Made by a program: the position numbers and the translations under genes. This document shows positions 7,071-16,151 of a stretch of 64,000 nucleotides of DNA, piece after piece. The notes under the pieces were generated by a model. It was not told where the DNA came from. It made no database searches and worked only from the letters and a program-made list of their open reading frames with translations. Positions within the stretch are counted from its first letter, which is position 1; each line of letters begins with the position of its first letter. Origin of the DNA: Streptomyces sp. NBC_01465 (GTDB taxonomy: Bacteria; Actinomycetota; Actinomycetes; Streptomycetales; Streptomycetaceae); NCBI RefSeq assembly GCF_036227325.1, contig NZ_CP109467.1, positions 4,278,001 to 4,342,000 on the forward strand, given 5' to 3'.

Positions 7071-7406
7071 ATGACCAACACGCCTGTGGCGGCCTTCGAG
7101 CCGCCCTATTACGCTGCGATTTTCACGTCCGTACGGACCGACGGCGACAACGGGTACGGCGAGACCGTCGACCGCATGCACGCCCTCGTACAGGACATGC
7201 CGGGGTTCCTCGGGTACGAGTCGGCCCGGGTGCCGGGCGGGGTCGGGATCACCGTCGCGTACTTCCGCGACGCCGAGTCCATACGCGGCTGGAAGCAGCA
7301 CGCCGAGCACTCGGCTGCCAAGGAGCAGGGGCGCGCCCAGTGGTACGAGCGCTACACGCTGCACATCGCCAAGGTCGAGCACAGCCATGAGTGGGTGCGG
7401 GGGTAG
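7071..7406 (+). CDS. Antibiotic biosynthesis monooxygenase (ABM) family protein
   Basis: The 111-residue product is a single ferredoxin-like alpha+beta domain. Its features include YYAAIFTSVRTDGDNGYGET, then MPGFLGYESARVPGGVGITV and YFRDAESIRGWKQHAEHSAA, which are the ABM-family positions (the H of W-x-x-H-A-E-H is commonly conserved). Members act on small aromatic substrates, degrade haem, or act as quorum-signal-processing or structural proteins. The substrate cannot be inferred here. It is a monocistronic gene between DUF2797 and the two-component operon. Confidence 0.75.
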   Translation: MTNTPVAAFEPPYYAAIFTSVRTDGDNGYGETVDRMHALVQDMPGFLGYESARVPGGVGITVAYFRDAESIRGWKQHAEHSAAKEQGRAQWYERYTLHIAKVEHSHEWVRG

Positions 7407-7487
7407 GGGCGCGGCCGCAAGGGTTTCTCAGGGAATTCACAGGTTCGCGAAAGGGGGCTCTCAGGGCCGCCTCACAGGGTGAGGACC

Positions 7488-8225
7488 ATGACCGCGACCT
7501 CGCCCCAGGGGCGTACCGAAATGCTCAGGCCCGACGGCAGCCCCGTCCGGGTGCTCGTCGTCGACGACGAGGCCTCGCTCGCCGAGCTGCTGTCCATGGC
7601 CCTGCGCTACGAGGGCTGGGAGGTGCGCAGCGCCGGGGACGGGGCCGGGGCCGTACGGTCCGCCCGTGACTTCCGGCCCGATGCCGTCGTCCTCGACGTG
7701 ATGCTGCCCGACATGGACGGGCTCCAGGTGCTCGGCCGGCTGCGGCGCGAGCTGCCCGAGGTGCCGGTGCTCTTCCTGACCGCCAAGGACTCGGTCGAGG
7801 ACCGCATCGCCGGGCTCACCGCCGGTGGTGATGACTACGTCACCAAGCCGTTCAGCCTGGAGGAGGTCGTGGCGCGGCTGCGCGGGCTGATCCGTCGGTC
7901 CGGTACTGCTGCGCTGCGGAGTGAATCGCTGCTGGCTGTCGGGGACTTGACGCTGGACGAGGACAGTCATGAGGTCGTGCGGAGTGGGACTTCCATCCAC
8001 CTGACGGCGACCGAATTCGAGCTGCTGCGGTTCCTCATGCGCAACCCTCGGCGCGTGCTCAGCAAGGCGCAGATCCTTGACCGCGTTTGGAGTTACGACT
8101 TCGGGGGGCAGGCCAACGTCGTCGAGCTCTACATCTCGTACCTGCGGCGGAAGATCGACGCCGGGCGTACGCCGATGATCCACACCCGGCGCGGTGCGGG
8201 TTATCTGATCAAGCCCGGGGAGTGA
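7488..8225 (+). CDS. OmpR/PhoB-family response regulator
   Basis: The 245-residue product has an N-terminal receiver domain with the acidic pair at D26/D27, phospho-acceptor D70 (VVLDVMLPDMDG), T98 and K120 (YVTKPF). The C-terminal OmpR winged helix follows (TATEFELLRFLMRNPRRVLS through RRKIDAGRTPMIHTRRGAGY). The ATG at 7488 is preferred over GTG 7479, whose GTGAGG can serve as the ribosome binding site. The stop overlaps the kinase GTG by four bases, so the pair is translationally coupled. The same run of genes continues into two membrane glycosyltransferase-type proteins, which suggests control of envelope glycosylation. Confidence 0.9.
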   Translation: MTATSPQGRTEMLRPDGSPVRVLVVDDEASLAELLSMALRYEGWEVRSAGDGAGAVRSARDFRPDAVVLDVMLPDMDGLQVLGRLRRELPEVPVLFLTAKDSVEDRIAGLTAGGDDYVTKPFSLEEVVARLRGLIRRSGTAALRSESLLAVGDLTLDEDSHEVVRSGTSIHLTATEFELLRFLMRNPRRVLSKAQILDRVWSYDFGGQANVVELYISYLRRKIDAGRTPMIHTRRGAGYLIKPGE

Positions 8226-9808
8226 GCGACTCCGTGGCGATTCCCGTACGCCCGCACCGCCAGCCGCGCGGCACCGGACGCCGGCCGTGGTCCTTGCGGA
8301 CCCGGCTGGTGATGTCGGTCGTTGCGCTGGTGGCTGTTGTGGCTGCGGTGATCGGCACGGTGACGACCGTTGCGCTGCAGGACTCGATGTTCAACCAGTT
8401 GGACCGTCAGCTGACCGAGATCACCAAGCGCGCGCAGAACATGCCCGGGAACGCGCCCATCGGCAGCCCCGGACACCAGGGCGGTCAGGGCGGTCAGAAC
8501 AACGACCCGACCTCGCTGGAGTTTGTCACCCTCGGTGGCCAGGGGGTCGGCACCGTCGGTGCTGTCCTGAACGGGGACACGGTTGTTGATACCGCGATCA
8601 GCACAGAAGCCCCGAGCGGTGGCCGGCCGGTGAGCAAGGACCTCACCTCGGCGCAGACCGCGGCGATAGCCACCGTCCCCGTCGACGGGAATCCGCACTC
8701 GGTGGACCTGCCGGGGATCGGCTCGTACCGGCTGGAGTCCGTGAACGTCGGCAGCGACACCACGATCGTCGTGGGCATCCCCGAGTCCAACGCCCTTGCC
8801 ACCCTGCACAACTTGATCTGGGTCGAAATCTCCGTCACCGTCGCCGGCCTAGCCGCCGCCGGCGTAGCCGGCACCTTCCTCATCGGCGTCGCCCTCCGCC
8901 CCCTCCGCCGCGTCGCCTCCACCGCCACCCGCGTCTCCGAAATCCCCCTGCACAGCGGCGAAGTGGCCCTCTTCGAGCGTGTGCCCGACGCCGAGGCCGA
9001 TCCCCGTACCGAGGTCGGGCAGGTCGGGGCCGCGCTCAATCGCATGCTGGGGCACGTCGGTTCGGCGCTCGCCGTGCGGCAGGAGAGCGAGACCCGCGTA
9101 CGGCAGTTCGTCGCCGATGCCAGCCATGAGCTGCGCACGCCCCTCGCCTCCATCCGCGGATACGCCGAACTCACCCGGCGCGGACGGGAGGAGACCGGGC
9201 CCGACACCCGCCACGCACTCGGCCGGATCGAGTCCGAGGCCTCCCGTATGACCGGGCTCGTCGAGGACCTCCTCCTGCTCGCCCGCCTCGACGCGGGACG
9301 CCCGCTCTCCTACGAGAGCACCGATCTCTCACCCCTCGTCGTCGACGCCCTCAGCGACGCCCGCGCCGCAGCCGCCGGCCAGGACCACAAGTGGCGCCTC
9401 GAACTCCCCGACGACCCCGCCACCGTCCTCGGCGACGGCCCCCGCCTCCACCAGGTGCTGGTCAACCTCCTCGCCAACGCCCGCACCCACACACCCCCCG
9501 GCACCACCGTCACCGCCCGCGTCCAACACACCGGCCCCTGGGTCCTGTTGGAGATCCAGGACGACGGCCCCGGCATCCCCGCCGACCTCCTCCCGCACGT
9601 CTTCGAGCGCTTCGCCCGCGGCGACGCGTCCCGCTCCCGCAGCGCGGGCTCCACCGGTCTCGGCCTCGCCATCGTGCAGGCCGTCGTCACCGCCCACGGC
9701 GGCGGCGTGACCGTGCAGTCCGTGCCCGGGCGCACCGTCTTCGGCGTACACCTTCCCGTCCTGACCGACGACTCACAGGTTTGGCACAGAGAGACCACAC
9801 CGAGGTGA
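8222..9808 (+). CDS. Sensor histidine kinase, HAMP-HisKA-HATPase
   Basis: A GTG at 8222 overlapping the regulator's TGA (GTGA) gives 528 residues. TM1 is at about 29-51, then an extracytoplasmic sensor region of about 145 residues with a Gly/Gln-rich linker (about 80-95), TM2 at about 199-223, and a HAMP linker. HisKA follows, with H302 in FVADASHELRTPLASIRGY, and an HATPase domain with the N box (HQVLVNLLANARTHTP), G1 (DDGPGIP), F box and G2 (GSTGLGLAIV). All catalytic positions are present. It is the cognate partner of the preceding regulator. The stimulus is unknown. Confidence 0.9.
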   Translation: MSDSVAIPVRPHRQPRGTGRRPWSLRTRLVMSVVALVAVVAAVIGTVTTVALQDSMFNQLDRQLTEITKRAQNMPGNAPIGSPGHQGGQGGQNNDPTSLEFVTLGGQGVGTVGAVLNGDTVVDTAISTEAPSGGRPVSKDLTSAQTAAIATVPVDGNPHSVDLPGIGSYRLESVNVGSDTTIVVGIPESNALATLHNLIWVEISVTVAGLAAAGVAGTFLIGVALRPLRRVASTATRVSEIPLHSGEVALFERVPDAEADPRTEVGQVGAALNRMLGHVGSALAVRQESETRVRQFVADASHELRTPLASIRGYAELTRRGREETGPDTRHALGRIESEASRMTGLVEDLLLLARLDAGRPLSYESTDLSPLVVDALSDARAAAAGQDHKWRLELPDDPATVLGDGPRLHQVLVNLLANARTHTPPGTTVTARVQHTGPWVLLEIQDDGPGIPADLLPHVFERFARGDASRSRSAGSTGLGLAIVQAVVTAHGGGVTVQSVPGRTVFGVHLPVLTDDSQVWHRETTPR

Positions 9809-9834
9809 CAGCGCACTTAGCGAGGGTCGTTGTC

Positions 9835-11160
9835 ATGCGAACCGACTCTTCTTTGGGCACTTTGCCGGCCCGGGAACACCTCCCCGTCGGCCCTGCTGGT
9901 GCCCCCGTGCTGGACGTGGTGATCCCCGTGTACAACGAGGAACAGGACCTCGAGCCCTGTGTGGTGAGACTCCACGACCACCTCGCCCGCACCTTCCCGT
10001 ACGGCTTCCGGATCACCATCGCCGACAACGCGAGCACCGACCGGACTCCGGAGGTCTCGGCCCGCCTGGAGCAGACGCTGCAAGGCGTACGCGCCTTCCG
10101 GCTGGAGGAGAAGGGCCGGGGCAGGGCCCTGCGCACCGTGTGGTCCGCCTCCGACGCGCCCGTCCTCGCGTACATGGATGTCGACCTCTCCACCGACCTG
10201 AACGCGCTGCTGCCGCTCGTCGCCCCGCTGATCTCCGGTCACTCGGACCTGGCCATCGGGTCGCGCCTCGCGCGCAGTTCGAGGGTCGTACGCGGCCCCA
10301 AGCGCGAGTTCATCTCCCGCGCGTACAACCTGATCCTGCGCTCCTCGCTGCAGGCGCGCTTCAGCGACGCCCAGTGCGGGTTCAAGGCGATACGGCGCGA
10401 CGTCGCCCAGCGGCTGCTGCCGATGGTCGAGGACACCGGGTGGTTCTTCGACACCGAGATGCTCGTGCTCGCCGAGCGCGCCGGGCTGCGCATCCACGAA
10501 GTCCCGGTCGACTGGGTCGACGACCCCGACTCGACCGTGCACATCTACCAGACCGCCGTCAACGACCTGAAGGGCGTATGGCGCGTGGGACGGGCGCTCG
10601 GCGGCGGCGCACTCCCCCTCGACCGGCTCGCACGCCCCTTCGGGGAGGACCCGCGCGACCGCGAACTGCCCGGTGTGCCCGGCGGACTCGCCCGCCAGCT
10701 GGTCGGCTTCTGTGTCGTCGGCGCTTTCTCCACGCTCTTCTATCTCCTCCTCTACTCCCTCTCCCGGCAGGCCGTCGGCCCCCAAGTGGCCAATGCCTTC
10801 GCCCTGTTGATCTCGGCGGTCGCCAACACCTCGTTCAATCGGCGGCTGACCTTCGGCGTACGAGGCCCGGACCGCGCCGTCCGCCACCAGGCCCAGGGAC
10901 TGGTCGTCTTCGCCATCGGACTCGCCCTCACCAGCGGTTCGCTCGCCGCCCTCGACGCGGCGACCGACCACCCCCAGCACTCCACCGAACTGACCGTGCT
11001 GATCGCCGCCAACCTCGCAGCGACGGTGCTGCGCTTCCTGCTCTTCCGCATCTGGGTGTTCCCGGAGCGGCGTACGGACACGACTCAACAGCCCGACCCT
11101 GCACCCCAGTACGCCGTCCGCCCCGGAAGCCCCGACCAGAACCCGAGGAACGCACGATGA
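9835..11160 (+). CDS. Bifunctional GT2 glycosyltransferase / GtrA membrane protein
   Basis: From ATG 9835 the product has 441 residues. The N-terminal GT-A domain (about 28-250) resembles dolichyl/polyprenyl-phosphate mannose or glucose synthases: VVIPVYNEEQDLEP, the nucleotide-sugar DxD in AYMDVDLSTDL, and CGFKAIRRDVAQRLLP. A GtrA-type domain with four membrane helices follows (about 290-410, RQLVGFCVVGAFSTLFYLLL onward). Such proteins make and translocate a polyprenyl-phosphate sugar for a membrane-embedded transferase. The stop overlaps the next start (ATGA), and the next gene is exactly such a transferase, so donor synthesis and transfer are probably coupled. Confidence 0.85.
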   Translation: MRTDSSLGTLPAREHLPVGPAGAPVLDVVIPVYNEEQDLEPCVVRLHDHLARTFPYGFRITIADNASTDRTPEVSARLEQTLQGVRAFRLEEKGRGRALRTVWSASDAPVLAYMDVDLSTDLNALLPLVAPLISGHSDLAIGSRLARSSRVVRGPKREFISRAYNLILRSSLQARFSDAQCGFKAIRRDVAQRLLPMVEDTGWFFDTEMLVLAERAGLRIHEVPVDWVDDPDSTVHIYQTAVNDLKGVWRVGRALGGGALPLDRLARPFGEDPRDRELPGVPGGLARQLVGFCVVGAFSTLFYLLLYSLSRQAVGPQVANAFALLISAVANTSFNRRLTFGVRGPDRAVRHQAQGLVVFAIGLALTSGSLAALDAATDHPQHSTELTVLIAANLAATVLRFLLFRIWVFPERRTDTTQQPDPAPQYAVRPGSPDQNPRNAR

Positions 11161-13337
11161 CCACCCTCGAGCACGACCACCTCCCGGCCGCCCCGGCCGA
11201 GGCCCCGCCCGAACCGCCGCGCGGCTCCCGCGTTCAGCGGCTCTGGCGCGGCCGCCCCGAGGACGCCCGCTGGGTACGCCCCGCCTTCCTCGGCCTCCTC
11301 CTCGCCACCGCGCTGCTGTACCTGTGGAACCTCAGCGCCTCCGGCTACGCCAATTCCTTCTACTCCGCCGCCGTCCAGGCCGGCAGCCAGAGCTGGAAGG
11401 CCATGTTCTTCGGGTCGCTCGACTCGGCGAACGCCATCACCGTCGACAAGCCCCCGGCCGCCCTCTGGCCGATGGCTCTGTCCGTACGCATCTTCGGCCT
11501 CAACTCCTGGGCGATCCTGGTCCCCGAGGTCCTGATGGGCGTCGGCACGGTCGCCGTCCTGTACGCGGCCGTACGCCGCCGCTTCAGCGCCTCCGCCGGT
11601 CTGATCGCGGGCGTGGTGCTCGCGCTGACCCCGGTCGCGGCCCTGATGTTCCGCTTCAACAACCCCGACGCGCTGCTCGCGCTCCTGATGACCGTCACGG
11701 TCTACTGCGTGATCCGCGCGCTGGAGGCCGGCAAGACCAAGTGGCTGATCTGGGCAGGTGCGGCCGTCGGCGCCGCCTTCCTGGTCAAGACCCTCCAGGC
11801 CTTCCTCATCCTGCCGCCGCTCGCGATCGTGTACGCGGTCTTCGCGCCGGTCAAGGTGCGCAAGCGCTTCGTCCAACTCGCCCTGTCCGGGCTCGCGATG
11901 ATCGTCGCGGGTGGCTGGTGGGTCGCGATCGTCGAGCTCTGGCCGGCGTCCTCGCGCCCGTACATCGGCGGCTCGCAGGACAACTCCTTCCTCTCCCTCA
12001 CCTTCGGTTACAACGGTCTCGGCCGTATCAGTGGCGACGAGACAGGATCGGTCGGAGGAGGCGGTGGCGGGGGAGGGGGCACCGGTCAGTGGGGCGAGAC
12101 CGGCCTCACCCGTATGTTCAACTCCGAGATCGGCAGCCAGATCTCCTGGCTTCTCCCCGCAGCCCTGATCCTCCTGATCGCGGGCATCGTCCTCACCTGG
12201 CGCGCCAAGCGCACCGACACGGCCCGCCACGCGTTCCTCGTCTGGGGCGGCGCGCTGGTGATGACCACGGCGATCGTCAGCTTCATGGCGGGGATCTTCC
12301 ACCAGTACTACACGATCGCCCTCGCCCCCTACATCGCGGCGCTCGTCGGCATGGGCGTCACCGTCCTGTGGGAGGAGCGCGCCAAGTTCACCTGGTCCGC
12401 GGTCCTCGGAGTGACGGGGATGGCCACGGCGATCTGGTCGTACGTCCTCCTCAACCGCACCCCCGACTACCTCCCCTGGCTGCGCTGGGCCGTGCTGCTG
12501 CTCGGCCTCTCCGCGGGGCTCGCGCTGATCTTCGCGGGCCGCATCGACCGGCGCCTGGCGCTGGGTGCGGCGGGCGTGGGTCTCGCGGCGTCGCTGGCGG
12601 GCCCGTTGGCGTACACGCTCTCCACGGTGAACACCGGGCACACCGGATCGATCGTCACAGCCGGTCCCTCGGGCGCGAGCTCGATGGGCTTCGGCGGTGG
12701 CGGCGGACGTCCCGGCGGTGGCGGCGGTGGCGGCGGCATGGGCCAGATGCCGAACGGCGGCGGCCAGGGAACCCAACAGGGCGGTGGCGGCGGTCAGATG
12801 GGCCAGCCCCCGACCGGCGGGAACGGCGGTATGGGCGGTACGCCCCCCACCGGCGGCCAGGGTGGCCCCGGCACCCAGAACGGCACCGGGCAGAACAACC
12901 AGCAGGGCGGCTTCCCCGGCGGCGGCTCCATGGGTGAAGGCCGCAGTGCAGGCGGTGGCGGCGGAATGGGCGGCCTCCTCGACGGCGCCAGCGTCAGCTC
13001 AGCCGTGAAGAAGAAGGTCAGCGCCAACGCCGACGACTACACGTGGATGGCCGCAGCCATCGGCTCGCAGAACGCCGCCAGCTACCAGCTCGCCACCGGA
13101 AACCCGGTCATGGCGATCGGCGGCTTCAACGGCAGCGACCCGTCCCCGACCCTCGCCCAGTTCAAGAGTTACGTCGAAGACGGAAAGATCCACTACTTCG
13201 TCTCGGGCGGCGGCATGGGCGGTGGCGGCGGCAACAGCGGCTCCGCGTCCAAGATCACGTCCTGGGTCGAGGCGAACTACAAGAAGGTGACGGTCGGCTC
13301 CACGACCCTCTACGACCTGACGCAGCCCAAGAGCTGA
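11157..13337 (+). CDS. ArnT/PMT-like (GT39/83) membrane glycosyltransferase with Gly-rich insert
   Basis: The 726-residue product has about 11 membrane helices in its first 490 residues. The first luminal loop carries the expected acidic motif (YYSAAVQAGSQSW, then SANAITVDKPPAALW), as in ArnT and protein O-mannosyltransferases, which transfer a polyprenyl-linked sugar outside the membrane. Residues about 505-620 are a low-complexity Gly/Gln/Asn/Met linker; another glycine tract lies at about 300-310. The C-terminal 110 residues (VSANADDYTWMAAAIGSQN onward) form a soluble extracytoplasmic domain common in actinobacterial homologues. Overlap with the GT2/GtrA gene and the upstream two-component pair indicates one operon, ended by the hairpin at 13355. 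Confidence 0.85.
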   Translation: MTTLEHDHLPAAPAEAPPEPPRGSRVQRLWRGRPEDARWVRPAFLGLLLATALLYLWNLSASGYANSFYSAAVQAGSQSWKAMFFGSLDSANAITVDKPPAALWPMALSVRIFGLNSWAILVPEVLMGVGTVAVLYAAVRRRFSASAGLIAGVVLALTPVAALMFRFNNPDALLALLMTVTVYCVIRALEAGKTKWLIWAGAAVGAAFLVKTLQAFLILPPLAIVYAVFAPVKVRKRFVQLALSGLAMIVAGGWWVAIVELWPASSRPYIGGSQDNSFLSLTFGYNGLGRISGDETGSVGGGGGGGGGTGQWGETGLTRMFNSEIGSQISWLLPAALILLIAGIVLTWRAKRTDTARHAFLVWGGALVMTTAIVSFMAGIFHQYYTIALAPYIAALVGMGVTVLWEERAKFTWSAVLGVTGMATAIWSYVLLNRTPDYLPWLRWAVLLLGLSAGLALIFAGRIDRRLALGAAGVGLAASLAGPLAYTLSTVNTGHTGSIVTAGPSGASSMGFGGGGGRPGGGGGGGGMGQMPNGGGQGTQQGGGGGQMGQPPTGGNGGMGGTPPTGGQGGPGTQNGTGQNNQQGGFPGGGSMGEGRSAGGGGGMGGLLDGASVSSAVKKKVSANADDYTWMAAAIGSQNAASYQLATGNPVMAIGGFNGSDPSPTLAQFKSYVEDGKIHYFVSGGGMGGGGGNSGSASKITSWVEANYKKVTVGSTTLYDLTQPKS

Positions 13338-13354
13338 CGGTCGCAGCACCCCAC

Positions 13355-13389
13355 CAAGAGGGCGGCACCCACCGGGTGCCGCCCTCTTG
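13355..13389 (+). terminator. Strong terminator ending the two-component/glycosyltransferase operon
   Basis: A perfect 16-bp stem (13355-13370 with 13374-13389) and a 3-nt loop begin 18 bp after the stop codon. Confidence 0.8.
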
Positions 13390-13402
13390 TCGCGAAACCA
13401 CT

Positions 13403-13459
13403 TGTACGCCGTACAGGAGATGTCCTACGGTGGTCACCGCCACCTCCCATACAGCGTAT
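13403..13459 (+). promoter_or_regulatory. Promoter/operator region of the efflux MFS gene
   Basis: TGTACGCCGTACA at 13403-13415 is a perfect palindrome about one central base and overlaps a possible -35 (TTGTAC, 13402-13407), with a possible -10 (TACGGT, 13426-13431) 18 bp on. A second, weaker palindrome ATACAGCGTAT lies at 13449-13459 just before the ribosome binding site. The arrangement suits repression by the TetR protein encoded downstream of the MFS gene. This is inferred from position and symmetry. Confidence 0.5.
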
Positions 13460-13471
13460 AAGGAGCCCCAC

Positions 13472-14977
13472 GTGACGGCCACGACAGCCGAGACCCGATC
13501 CGCCCCCACGGGCCACCCCCAGCGGTGGCTGATCCTCGGCGTGATCTGCCTGGCCCAGCTCACCGTCCTCCTGGACAACACCGTCCTCAACGTCGCCATC
13601 CCCTCTCTCACCACCTCGCTCCACGCCTCCACCTCCGACATCCAGTGGATGATCAACGCCTACTCGCTCGTCCAGTCCGGCCTCCTGCTCACGGCGGGCA
13701 GCTCCGCCGACCGCTACGGCCGCAAGAAGATGCTGGTCACCGGCCTCGCGCTCTTCGGTGCGGGCTCCCTCGTCGCGGGCCTCGCCCAGTCCACGGCCCA
13801 ACTCATCGCGGCCCGCGCCGGGATGGGCGTCGGCGGTGCGCTCCTGATGACGACGACCCTCGCGGTCGTGATGCAGATCTTCGACGACACCGAGCGCGTC
13901 AAGGCGATCGGCATCTGGTCCACGGTCAGCTCATTGGGCTTCGCCGTCGGCCCCCTCATCGGCGGCTTCATGCTCGACCACTTCTGGTGGGGCTCGATCT
14001 TCCTCATCAACATCCCGGTCGCGGTCATCGGCCTGTTCGCCGTCGCGGCCCTCGTCCCCGAGTCCAAGAACCCCAGCGGCGACCGCCCCGACCTCCTCGG
14101 CGCCCTGCTCTCCACCATCGGTATGACGGCGGTCGTGTACGCGATCATCTCCGGCCCGAGCCACGGCTGGACCTCCACCCACGTCCTGCTCTCCGCGGCC
14201 ATAGGGGTCGTCGCCCTCGCGGCCTTCGCCGCCTGGGAGCTCCACACCCCGCACCCCATGCTGGACATGCACTTCTTCCAGAACCAGCGCTTCATCGGGG
14301 CGGTAGCGGGCGCGATCCTGGTCGCGTTCGGCATGGGAGGCTCGCTCTTCCTGCTGACGCAGCACCTCCAATTCGTCCTCGGCTACGACCCGTTGGACGC
14401 CGGATTGCGTACGGCACCGATGGCCGTCACCGTCATCGCGCTCAACATGTCGGGCCTCGGCGCCCGCCTCCTGCCCAAGCTCGGCACCCCCGGCACCATC
14501 GCCACCGGCATGACGGCACTCGCCGCCGGTCTGGCCGCGCTCGCCGTACTCGGCGGCAACCACGGCTACGGCGGGATGTTCGTCGGCCTGGTCGTGATGG
14601 GCGCGGGCATCGCGATCGCCATGCCCGCCATGGCCAACGCGATCATGAGCGCGATCCCGCCGGAGAAGGCGGGCGTGGGCGCCGGCGTCAACGGCACCCT
14701 CGCGGAGTTCGGCAACGGCCTGGGCGTCGCCGTGCTCGGCGCGGTCCTCAACTCCCGCTTCTCGGCGCTGATCCCGGCCGCCGTGGGAGCGGCCTCGCTG
14801 CCCGCGGCACTGGCGGCGGCGAAGGACCCCGCGGAGAAGGCCCGTATCGCGGACGCCTTCGCCAGCGGGGTCGAGACGAGCCAGCTGGTGGGCGCGGCGG
14901 CGGTCCTCGCAGGAGGCCTGCTGGCAGCCGTACTCCTGAGGCGTGCGGAACGTACGGACACTCCAGCAGCGGCATAG
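13472..14977 (+). CDS. DHA2-family (14-TM) MFS drug:proton antiporter
   Basis: A GTG at 13472 with AAGGAG at 13460-13465 begins a 501-residue protein. It shows the EmrB/QacA pattern: motif D1 in TM1 (LTVLLDNTVLNVAIPSL), motif A (SSADRYGRKKMLVTGL), motif C in TM5 (GFAVGPLIGGFML), and 14 predicted helices. Such proteins export cationic or amphipathic drugs in exchange for protons. The TetR gene follows 49 bp downstream in the same direction, and operator-like palindromes precede the transporter, so it is probably an inducible resistance cassette. The substrate cannot be predicted. Confidence 0.88.
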   Translation: MTATTAETRSAPTGHPQRWLILGVICLAQLTVLLDNTVLNVAIPSLTTSLHASTSDIQWMINAYSLVQSGLLLTAGSSADRYGRKKMLVTGLALFGAGSLVAGLAQSTAQLIAARAGMGVGGALLMTTTLAVVMQIFDDTERVKAIGIWSTVSSLGFAVGPLIGGFMLDHFWWGSIFLINIPVAVIGLFAVAALVPESKNPSGDRPDLLGALLSTIGMTAVVYAIISGPSHGWTSTHVLLSAAIGVVALAAFAAWELHTPHPMLDMHFFQNQRFIGAVAGAILVAFGMGGSLFLLTQHLQFVLGYDPLDAGLRTAPMAVTVIALNMSGLGARLLPKLGTPGTIATGMTALAAGLAALAVLGGNHGYGGMFVGLVVMGAGIAIAMPAMANAIMSAIPPEKAGVGAGVNGTLAEFGNGLGVAVLGAVLNSRFSALIPAAVGAASLPAALAAAKDPAEKARIADAFASGVETSQLVGAAAVLAGGLLAAVLLRRAERTDTPAAA

Positions 14978-15026
14978 CATCGGAGACAGCACAGACGGAC
15001 CGACACATTCCGGAGAAGGGCACGTC

Positions 15027-15773
15027 ATGGCGGCTGCGGTACGCACCAGCGTCTGGCTGGACGGAAAGACCACACGCAGCCGCAAGGCGGACCAGCCGGC
15101 CGGCGGCCTCGACCTGGACAAGATCACCGCGGCGACGGTCGGGCTCCTCGACTCCGAGGGCCTGGCCAAGTTCTCCATGCGCCGCCTCGCCGCCGATCTG
15201 GGCGTCACCGCGATGTCGGTCTACTGGTACGTCGCGAACAAGGACGACCTCCTCGAGCTCGCCCTCGACCAGGTGATGGGGGAGCTCGACCTCCCCGACG
15301 AGGCCTCCGACGACTGGCGCGCCCAGATCCGCCGACTCGCCGTCACCTACCGGGTGTTGCTGGTCAGCCACCCCTGGGTCTCGTCCCTCGTCGGCGAGTA
15401 CCTCAACATCGGCCCGAACTCCGTCGCCTTCTCCAACTCGGCCCTGCGCGTGATGGCGAAGACCGGCCTCCCCGAGCACGGCCAGACCGGCGGCCTCGCC
15501 GCGGTCTTCCAGTTCGTCTACGGATTCGGCACCGTCGAGGGCCACTTCAGGGACCGCTGCGCCCGCGCCGGCATGACCCAGGACGAGTACTTCCACCACG
15601 CCATGAGCTCCATCACGCGCAAGCCCGAGGTCGACTACTCCATGGACAGGGCCCAGCACCTGATGGACGCGCGCGGCGGCGACACCGTCGACGACATGCG
15701 GGACCGCGACTTCGAGTTCGCCGTGGACCTGCTGCTCGCGGGCATCGAGTCGATGCGCGGCGACAAGCGCTAG
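15027..15773 (+). CDS. TetR-family repressor (TetR_C type), likely regulator of the upstream MFS
   Basis: ATG 15027 has GGAGAAGGG upstream. The 248-residue product contains an N-terminal helix-turn-helix (about residues 38-80: LDKITAATVGLLDSEGLAKF, MRRLAADLGVTAMSVYWYVA) and a long C-terminal ligand-binding domain of the TetR_C family (YRVLLVSHPWVSSLVGEYL onward), the group that includes tetracycline repressors. Its linkage to the efflux pump points to autogenous control of both genes, released by the pump substrate. Confidence 0.85.
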   Translation: MAAAVRTSVWLDGKTTRSRKADQPAGGLDLDKITAATVGLLDSEGLAKFSMRRLAADLGVTAMSVYWYVANKDDLLELALDQVMGELDLPDEASDDWRAQIRRLAVTYRVLLVSHPWVSSLVGEYLNIGPNSVAFSNSALRVMAKTGLPEHGQTGGLAAVFQFVYGFGTVEGHFRDRCARAGMTQDEYFHHAMSSITRKPEVDYSMDRAQHLMDARGGDTVDDMRDRDFEFAVDLLLAGIESMRGDKR

Positions 15774-15783
15774 CGCCCGGCGC

Positions 15784-16131
15784 CTAGGAGGCTGCGAGCG
15801 CCTCCGCCAAGTCGTGGTAGACGGGCACGTCCCGCCGTACCTGCGTCAGCTCCAGCACGCGCGCCACCAGCCGCGTCCCGGCCACCACCCGCGTCCGCGC
15901 GCCCGCCTCGCGCGCCCGCTCCTGTACGGCGGGGATCATCGAGGCGCCCCGCGAGTCGATGAAACCGGTCCGCGTGAGATCCAGTACGAGCACATCGAGA
16001 TGCCCCTCGCGGTCCGCGATCACCCGCCCCGTCTCGGCGTACAGGAACGGCAGATTGGAGATGTCGATCTCCTCGGGCATCGGTACGACGGTGCAGTGCG
16101 GAAGATCGATCGGATGCAGCAGAAGCGGCAT
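15784..16131 (-). CDS. STAS-domain anti-sigma-factor antagonist-like protein
   Basis: The 115-residue single STAS domain carries LDVLVLDLTRTGFIDSRGAS, with S60 at the position that is phosphorylated in SpoIIAA/RsbV proteins. That predicts phospho-switched binding to an anti-sigma kinase. No RsbW-type kinase is encoded nearby; the sigN/sigF pair lies about 9 kb away. Its promoter region faces that of the GAF-ANTAR gene to the right, sharing roughly 220 bp that contain a 14-bp direct repeat. Confidence 0.8.
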   Translation of the reverse strand: MPLLLHPIDLPHCTVVPMPEEIDISNLPFLYAETGRVIADREGHLDVLVLDLTRTGFIDSRGASMIPAVQERAREAGARTRVVAGTRLVARVLELTQVRRDVPVYHDLAEALAAS

Positions 16132-16151
16132 GGGAACTCACCCGTCCTCTG

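Noticed and set aside
12660..12980. Dense GGCGGTGGC repeats resembling a satellite or CRISPR-like array
   Set aside because: They are codon-phase repeats encoding a glycine-rich linker within the ArnT-like protein, with no uniform repeat and spacer pattern.
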